Shown here piece by piece: positions 58,803-64,000 of a DNA stretch of 64,000 nucleotides. A program made the translations under genes and the position numbers. This stretch comes from Deltaproteobacteria bacterium. Lineage in GTDB: Bacteria > Bdellovibrionota > FAC87 > UBA2466. The notes under the pieces were generated by a model. The model was not told the origin of the DNA and ran no database searches. It saw only the letters and a program-made list of their open reading frames with translations. Where the stretch lies: positions 66,468 through 130,467 of the forward strand of contig JACPWY010000007.1 of NCBI GenBank assembly GCA_016196825.1, in the 5' to 3' direction. The first letter of the stretch is position 1, and every line of letters starts with the position of its first letter.

Positions 58803-59569
58803 TTTGTGGTGATCCCCTCGACACCGGCCTTCAGAAATGCTCTGTGCGTCTCTTCGATTCGGGCAAGGTTGTAGTGGGAAAAATCTTGCGTCTCCAGCGC
58901 GGATCGCATTTTCTGGCGCATGGACTGAGCATACGGCGTGAGAAATGGCTCGGTGATGAAAGGCTCCTCGATTCCATTCAGGAGCATCGCGATCTTGCGC
59001 TTGAAGCAGGTGGAACAGGATCCGCAGTTGTGGAGCTCCTCGTGGTAGCAGGTGCTGGTGCGAGCGAGGCGTTTGGGCGAAATGCCATGCTCGAGGGCCC
59101 AGGCGATCAGGTCGGTCTTCGTGAGGTGGCGAAAGGGGGAATCCACCTTCACCGGAGTCCCGAAGGTGTAGGAGAGGGCCTCACTCGCCAGAGTGAAGAA
59201 TTTGTCGTTCTTGTCGACCATGAAGTCGTGCATCTCTCCTCTGAGGGCGCACATCCAGATGGTGTCGGCGAAGCTCGCCGCGACGGTGGCGAGAATCATG
59301 TTTCTCCCCGGGATGATCTGATCGTGAATGGTGGGGACGTTATTGAACTCAGCGCGGATGAGGTCGAGTCGGATGACGCGGGTTTCAAACTCATACGACT
59401 CGATTGCTCGGCGTTCCTTCCCGGCGTACGGCTGACCGAGATCGAACCACATGGGGAGGATCTCCTCGGGCCGGTGCCCGCATGCGAGGGTGGCGTAGTG
59501 ATAGGCCAGGTAGCTATCCAGCCCCCCGCTCATCAGGATCCCGAGCCGTTTGCGACCATTGGCAGGCAT
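58799..59569 (-). CDS. queC: 7-cyano-7-deazaguanine synthase
   Basis: 256 residues. PP-loop SGGLDSYLAYHYA near the N-terminus (ATP), the conserved GRNMILATVAASFAD, and the zinc site CYHEELHNCGSCSTCFKRK with four Cys. Converts 7-carboxy-7-deazaguanine to preQ0 with two ATP and ammonia. The C-terminal ~45 residues extend beyond the core. Fourth enzyme of the pathway present here, after FolE, QueD and QueE. Confidence 0.93.
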   Translation of the reverse strand: MPANGRKRLGILMSGGLDSYLAYHYATLACGHRPEEILPMWFDLGQPYAGKERRAIESYEFETRVIRLDLIRAEFNNVPTIHDQIIPGRNMILATVAASFADTIWMCALRGEMHDFMVDKNDKFFTLASEALSYTFGTPVKVDSPFRHLTKTDLIAWALEHGISPKRLARTSTCYHEELHNCGSCSTCFKRKIAMLLNGIEEPFITEPFLTPYAQSMRQKMRSALETQDFSHYNLARIEETHRAFLKAGVEGITTN

Positions 59570-59583
59570 GATCTGGTTGCCCT

Positions 59584-62010
59584 TTATTTCACATGCCCTG
59601 GAACGAGCATGAGACAGGTTTTGTCGAGGAGATTGGCCGTCATTCTGTAGTTGTTCGCGTTGTGGCCTATCTGTTTTTGGAGCACGGGGCCGGTCTGGCC
59701 ATTCCCGATCGGCTCCAAGAACAGGCGGTAACCACCCATCGACTCAAGAACAAATCTCTCCATGCCTTCGAATTTGGAGATGCCGACCTTGAGCCATTGG
59801 CCGCCGGTCACTCCGTCGAGGGTGATCTTCTTGAGCGTGTAGCGCCGATCGTAGGGATCGGTCCAGCGCACCTCGTAGGCCTCGCCGTCCTTCCCAACGG
59901 CGACCAGCGTGTCCGCTGATCCGGCTATGTGCACGAGACCGCCGATGCTGGTGGCGGTTGTGTCTGCCTCGTACGGGATGGTGCCGAAGGCATTTCGTCG
60001 CTCGCTGAATCCGAGGGTGAGGAGTCGGCCGTTACGGCTAATAGCCACAACCTTGCAGTCTCCAGCGTCATCTCGGAAGCTCGTCACCTGGACGATATTG
60101 CCCAAAGTGAAGTGCGGGAAATTTTCGAGGGCGAGGTAGCTTCGGCCGTCGGTCCCATCACCCACCAAAAGCGCGGGTTCGTTACCCATGGTGGCGATTG
60201 CATTGCCCTTTCCGCACGTGGTCGATCTCCCTTCGGTGACGATGGAGACACCGCTGGGGACGATATAGCTGCGCTTCAGGCCGGCCACTCGTTGATAGCG
60301 CACGCCGAGATGGTTTGTGATAACCGGGCCGCGGCTTTGCGGCGGAGCCTGTCTGGTGCGGGTGCTCTCCGTGAAGAATGCCATCATCGCTTGGTATTCA
60401 GTTTCCGACGGACGCGCGGTGACTCGCGGCGGGGGCATATTGCGCTGGGCGAGCCGCTGTTCGATCACTTTTTGGTTGTCGAGGTTGTATTTTTTCAGTC
60501 CGGCCGGATCGTTGAATGGAATGAAGGGGACATCGCCATTTTGGTTGCTATGGCAACCGACGCAGCGAGCGCCAAAGGCGCCTGGCAGGCCACTCACGGC
60601 CGGCTGGCCTGAGTCGGGCACCGGCTTGGCGAGGATTTCGGGGTCCGCGCGAAATCCGTAAAATGCCATCACTTCCTCGCGGCTGGGCGGCCAGTTTTCG
60701 AGGAGAGGGAGAAGCTTGCTGGGGACGTATCGACCATCCACTAGCTCCAGAGCCTCCAGCCTTTCGTTGAGGGGAATCGTCTGGAGTCTGAGCGAGTCCT
60801 GGAACGTGAAGCCCATCGCATCGAAAGCGACGTCGTAAATCAGCGGGATCGCAATTTGCGGCGGTGGACCGGCGAAATAGGGGCGCGCTGTCTGCGGGTC
60901 GGCCGTTTGTTGGGTGGCCCCTCCCGTTCGGATCGACCCGGGGTCGGGCAGAATCTGGGTCATTTGGCCGAAGCTGTCTTTGGGCCAATAGGCCTTGATG
61001 TACTTGTCGAATCCGTCGAGATTCCTCGGCAGGAGCGACGCACCGTTGGCACCCGGCTGAAGCAACGCGCGGATGGGATTCAAGGGGGTGTTGATGAAAT
61101 CAAGATCGGCCAGGTCATTACCGGTTGTGCCCGTCTGGACGACCGGCTTTCTCATGTAGCTGGACTGGTTGATGTTGGCCATCGCCGCAACGAGGATGAA
61201 TCGTCGGCAGTTGAGATCGTGGCCGCAGAGCTGGCGAATGATGCGCGTGGACTGAAGAAGCCGATTTCCGACCGAAACGGCAGTGTCGATCGCGAGCGCT
61301 CCGTTATTCTCGATCGGTGTCATTTCCTCGGTGAGAACGACGCCGTCTTTTTGGAAAAGGATCGGATCTCGTGTGTATTTCGGGGCAGCGGGTTGGGAGC
61401 TCCACTGCATGGGATCGTGGTTGATGATCTCAGACCAGGGTGGAACGACCCAAATCGGGGCCTCCTGTTGATGGCACTTGTTGCAATCCTCGCGGTGGGT
61501 CACCTCGAGAATGCTGGCCGGGCCCTGCCCGCCCATGTTGGTGAAGACAAAATAGTCGAAGCGGCCGGTTCCACGATTCCAGCTCAGGCCCTCGCCTTTG
61601 CGGCTGCGCTTGGCAAAACCGAAATACAGGCGCCCCTCGAGATCGGGTCCTGGAGACGTAGAGTAGTTTTCAAATCCAGGAGCTGGCCGTGTGGCAATCT
61701 TGTTGGCGCCGTGGGGAGTGAAAACGATTCGCGGCATTCTCTCATCGGCGGCGGCGAGCTGGGCGGAGCGACCGCGCGGAATGTACGCGCGGGCGGGAGA
61801 GGCGTCTGCGTAGATCATCTCCTGCACTATTGTCTCAACCTTGCTCGGGAGCTCGGTCATCCCACGGGATTTCATGAATTCGAAGAGGGCGCTCTTCTCG
61901 AGGTGGCGAGGAAGTTTTTTGAGATCGATCGGACGCCCATCGATCTCTTCCGCCGATGCGAAACCGGCGACTGCAAGTGCGACTAAAATGAGACCGTTTG
62001 TGATTTTCAT
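59584..62010 (-). CDS. Large exported di-haem c-type cytochrome-like protein
   Basis: 808 residues with a signal peptide (MKITNGLILVALAVAGFASA). Two c-type haem motifs: CNKCHQ near residue 178 and CVGCHS near residue 486; a further CxxC/His pattern (CGHDLNCRR near 263) is not a haem motif. The spacing between haems (~300 residues) is far larger than in typical di-haem peroxidases. The C-terminal ~240 residues resemble a beta-propeller (ATMGNEPALLVGDGTDGRSYLALE, GRLLTLGF, TDPYDRRYTLKKITLDG). It lies 9 bases after folE and 14 before queC, in the middle of the queuosine operon. No family recognised beyond cytochrome c. Confidence 0.8.
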   Translation of the reverse strand: MKITNGLILVALAVAGFASAEEIDGRPIDLKKLPRHLEKSALFEFMKSRGMTELPSKVETIVQEMIYADASPARAYIPRGRSAQLAAADERMPRIVFTPHGANKIATRPAPGFENYSTSPGPDLEGRLYFGFAKRSRKGEGLSWNRGTGRFDYFVFTNMGGQGPASILEVTHREDCNKCHQQEAPIWVVPPWSEIINHDPMQWSSQPAAPKYTRDPILFQKDGVVLTEEMTPIENNGALAIDTAVSVGNRLLQSTRIIRQLCGHDLNCRRFILVAAMANINQSSYMRKPVVQTGTTGNDLADLDFINTPLNPIRALLQPGANGASLLPRNLDGFDKYIKAYWPKDSFGQMTQILPDPGSIRTGGATQQTADPQTARPYFAGPPPQIAIPLIYDVAFDAMGFTFQDSLRLQTIPLNERLEALELVDGRYVPSKLLPLLENWPPSREEVMAFYGFRADPEILAKPVPDSGQPAVSGLPGAFGARCVGCHSNQNGDVPFIPFNDPAGLKKYNLDNQKVIEQRLAQRNMPPPRVTARPSETEYQAMMAFFTESTRTRQAPPQSRGPVITNHLGVRYQRVAGLKRSYIVPSGVSIVTEGRSTTCGKGNAIATMGNEPALLVGDGTDGRSYLALENFPHFTLGNIVQVTSFRDDAGDCKVVAISRNGRLLTLGFSERRNAFGTIPYEADTTATSIGGLVHIAGSADTLVAVGKDGEAYEVRWTDPYDRRYTLKKITLDGVTGGQWLKVGISKFEGMERFVLESMGGYRLFLEPIGNGQTGPVLQKQIGHNANNYRMTANLLDKTCLMLVPGHVK

Positions 62011-62019
62011 TGTTTTCTC

Positions 62020-62952
62020 CTACTGCCCCAACAATTTGTAAAACTCGGCGCGTGCTGTGAGATCGGTGTCGAAATTGCCGAGCATGTGATTGGTTACCAT
62101 TCTGCTAGATTGTTTTTGCACTCCTCGGGCCCGCATGCAGAAATGTTCAGCTTCGATGATCACCCCCACGGCGAGTGGGTCGATCGCCTGGTGAAGCGCC
62201 TCTGCTACCTGCCGCGTCAGCCGCTCCTGATTCTGGAGGCGACGGGAGAAGACCTCCACCAATCGGGCGAGTTTTGAGAGACCCACGATGCGGCCGTTGC
62301 GAGGGATGTACCCCACGGAGGCCTTTCCGAAGAAGGGGAGCATGTGATGCTCGCAGGTCGAGTACATTTCAATATCTTTGCAAAGAACGATTCCCCGGCT
62401 CCCAAACTCGTCGAACTGTGTGCCCAAGACCATCATCGGGTCCTGGCGATAGCCCGAGAAAAGGCTGTCCCAAGATTTAATGACCCGCTTGGGAGTGTCG
62501 AGCAGCCCCTGGCGATCGGGATCCTCGCCGAGATACCGCAGGCTGCGGGCGACCAGCGCCTCCATGTCGGCGCGGCCCTGTCTTTCCCAAGGGTAGACAA
62601 TCGTCTTATTCGTCTCTTCGATGAAGAACTTCGGCTTTGCTGCGGCGTTGGCCTTCACATGGAGGGCGGCGGTCAGAACCGAGTCGTTTGTAGGAAGTTC
62701 CTGGCCCTCGCCGACGGCGTCCGTCACGATCAGGGAGTTATCGACAGGCGCGTCGGTGAGCGGGAGACTGAGTCGTTTGCCTAACTCTTGAGCGACGAAG
62801 AGTCCCCCCGTTCGAATGCCGAATACACTCGCCGGGTTGTCAGAACGTTTCAGGCGCTTGTGGATCTGGGACGAAAGACTCTCGGCCATCTCCCCAAACT
62901 CGGACCAGGACAGTTTTTTTATCCCCTGCGCATTGTTTTCAATGGTTCTCAC
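62020..62952 (-). CDS. folE: GTP cyclohydrolase I (FolE) with N-terminal phosphoribosyltransferase-like domain
   Basis: 310 residues from a GTG that overlaps the queE stop (GTGA), with GGAGG 4 bases upstream; a longer frame would run into queE. The C-terminal ~185 residues are a complete GCH-I: zinc Cys in [48 protein letters not shown] and [14 protein letters not shown]. The N-terminal ~115 residues resemble a phosphoribosyltransferase fold ([18 protein letters not shown], then [14 protein letters not shown] where the PRPP loop would be), with the usual acidic pair altered. Function of the N-terminal domain is unknown. FolE makes dihydroneopterin triphosphate for QueD. Confidence 0.87.
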   Translation of the reverse strand: MRTIENNAQGIKKLSWSEFGEMAESLSSQIHKRLKRSDNPASVFGIRTGGLFVAQELGKRLSLPLTDAPVDNSLIVTDAVGEGQELPTNDSVLTAALHVKANAAAKPKFFIEETNKTIVYPWERQGRADMEALVARSLRYLGEDPDRQGLLDTPKRVIKSWDSLFSGYRQDPMMVLGTQFDEFGSRGIVLCKDIEMYSTCEHHMLPFFGKASVGYIPRNGRIVGLSKLARLVEVFSRRLQNQERLTRQVAEALHQAIDPLAVGVIIEAEHFCMRARGVQKQSSRMVTNHMLGNFDTDLTARAEFYKLLGQ

Positions 62953-63584
62953 CGTACCTCCAACACCTTGTGGCTTTGAATGCTGACTCTCCACGCCGGA
63001 TTCTTCTGGACGTAGCTCACCACCTTGGGGGCTGTTGACCCGCGAACGTTCCATTCCGGCGAGAGATAAAATCGTGGGTTCTTGTCTTTGAATTGAAACT
63101 CATTTCGCTCATAGCGAGCGTAGATACTGTCGAGAACGGAATCGCTCATCTCCGAGTCGTAGACCACCTTGATCTCCGACGGACTGTTGTTTGGGTCGAA
63201 CCAGAACGCCTCATGAGCGCCGGGCTTTCCACTCTTGGTCATCCATCGTTTCGGAGAAACGGTCAGGTGATCGATTCCCGCGGGGACCGGAAACTGTCCA
63301 TTGGTTTCCATCGCGATCTCAAAACCCGCTTGCTTGAGAAGGCCGATCAGCTCAGGGCAGTCCTTGTTCATCGAGGGCTCGCCGCCCGTGATCACGGCAA
63401 AACGGCAACCGCACTCAGCGAGAAGCTTTTTCAAGTCCACCGTTGGCATTTCAAAAAAGGTGTCAAATTGGGTGTCGCACCATGGACAGCTCAGATTACA
63501 AAACGGGAGCCGAATAAAGAGAGCCGCCCGGCCCATGTTCAACCCTTCGCCCTGCACGGTGTAGAAGATTTCATTGATCTTCAC
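62949..63584 (-). CDS. queE: 7-carboxy-7-deazaguanine synthase (radical SAM)
   Basis: 211 residues. Radical SAM cluster CNLSCPWC (CX3CX2C) at 29-36, followed by TQFD. Conserved [12 protein letters not shown] (near 64-75), [11 protein letters not shown] and [12 protein letters not shown]. The short N-terminus ([26 protein letters not shown]) is typical of QueE. Turns 6-carboxy-tetrahydropterin into 7-carboxy-7-deazaguanine with SAM and Mg. Overlaps queD by 4 bases and folE by 4 bases. Confidence 0.93.
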   Translation of the reverse strand: MKINEIFYTVQGEGLNMGRAALFIRLPFCNLSCPWCDTQFDTFFEMPTVDLKKLLAECGCRFAVITGGEPSMNKDCPELIGLLKQAGFEIAMETNGQFPVPAGIDHLTVSPKRWMTKSGKPGAHEAFWFDPNNSPSEIKVVYDSEMSDSVLDSIYARYERNEFQFKDKNPRFYLSPEWNVRGSTAPKVVSYVQKNPAWRVSIQSHKVLEVR

Positions 63585-64000
63585 GAGAGCACTCGTCTTG
63601 CGTCATATTCCACGGTGCCCTGCGCAGATTTCCAATCCAAAAGCTGGGTCGTGAGATCGGAGGTTTCAAAGAGGGTCTGCTCGGCGGCACTGAGGCCCGT
63701 ACATTCCACATGGCAATTCATCGTCTCCCACAGCTTTACCGAATGGGTGTTGAGACCGGTATTGCTGAGAAGGACATCGGCCGCGTAAAAGAGTTCTTTT
63801 GCGATATTCTCCGCCGTGGGGTTGCAGAAACTGTCGGTTCCAGCCCCGTTCATGCGATAGACCTTAAGGCCGAGCTGGTTGCAAATCGAGATGAACTGTA
63901 GGTCTTGCGGATTGGCGATGAATCCGTGATCCATCGTTTCGTCAATCCATTCACAGACGACCCGCTTGATCTCCTTGAAATCGATCGCGTAGCCGAGGTC
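63581..64000 (-). CDS. queD: 6-carboxy-tetrahydropterin synthase, 5' end off the window
   Basis: The visible 139 residues continue to the right edge, so the start is missing; the first ~22 visible residues are DLGYAIDFKEIKRVVCEWID. The DFxxLK-type motif, ETMDHGFIANP (catalytic His region, DH), NPTAENIAKELFYAADVL and KLWETMNCHVEC are QueD landmarks. Uses dihydroneopterin triphosphate to make 6-carboxy-tetrahydropterin. The first zinc-binding His lies beyond the edge. Confidence 0.9.
   Translation of the reverse strand, partial: DLGYAIDFKEIKRVVCEWIDETMDHGFIANPQDLQFISICNQLGLKVYRMNGAGTDSFCNPTAENIAKELFYAADVLLSNTGLNTHSVKLWETMNCHVECTGLSAAEQTLFETSDLTTQLLDWKSAQGTVEYDARRVLS

Noticed and set aside
60856-61986. 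Long plus-strand ORF within the di-haem gene
   Set aside because: Antisense frame; the minus-strand protein has a signal peptide and two haem motifs.

Overview
This is a gene-dense bacterial chromosome segment. Flavodoxin and RnfA-type archaeal markers are absent; many genes start with GTG or TTG, many neighbours overlap by 4 to 65 bases, and signal peptides, lipoboxes and C-terminal-Phe barrel proteins point to a Gram-negative envelope. HD-GYP and GGDEF proteins, a type B succinate dehydrogenase, ftsEX-envC, bamB with a YfgM-like partner, secreted C1A and C39-like peptidases and an Npt-type nucleotide transporter together suggest a Bdellovibrionota or other 'delta'-type lineage. That placement is inference, not a marker-gene result.

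Layout: 1-3.5 kb holds a nuclease, a duplicated-domain secreted protein, tRNA-Lys, an HD-GYP protein and a VapBC module. 3.5-7.6 kb holds a nested inverted-repeat element, a DUF3810 protein, a BlaI/BlaR1-like pair whose sensor gene is damaged, and a histidine kinase. 7.6-20.3 kb is an accessory zone of secreted proteins and lipoproteins, an Npt carrier, two HigBA-like toxin-antitoxin modules, two secreted peptidases, an AraC/GyrI regulator and tRNA-Gly. 20.4-31 kb contains hrpB, mscS, a DUF4143 ATPase and a long minus-strand housekeeping run (Gfo/Idh oxidoreductase, unknown, FAH-family, zapA, formyl-THF cyclo-ligase, ymdB, tyrS). 31-43 kb has rsmE, a Rec-GGDEF protein, PBP4 (dacB), namZ, lipoproteins, an ATP-grasp GshB-like protein and envC-ftsX-ftsE. 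43.4-55.4 kb has tRNA-Cys next to a second DUF4143 ATPase, a flavodoxin fusion, sdhCAB, a hexapeptide-repeat membrane protein, mpl, a serine hydrolase, a BamB-like protein and a TPR protein. 55.4-64 kb has envelope proteins and a queuosine/preQ0 operon (queD, queE, folE fusion, di-haem protein, queC, MFS).

How the genes work together: dacB, namZ, mpl and the serine hydrolase form a peptidoglycan trimming and recycling set; FtsEX-EnvC and ZapA serve division; FolE, QueD, QueE and QueC make preQ0 from GTP, with a di-haem protein and an exporter in the same transcription unit. HD-GYP and GGDEF proteins indicate cyclic-di-GMP signalling.

The most unusual signal is a family of non-coding elements (3674-3846 and 32489-32667, with a reduced possible relative at 38394-38471). 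The two large copies share a ~71-base core and similar linkers, but their outer and inner paired arms are unrelated in sequence while remaining perfectly or nearly self-complementary. Conserved unpaired parts with replaced stems is what structural constraint would produce. Each of five mobile or stress-type genes or modules also carries its own palindromic operator at its start codon or promoter.
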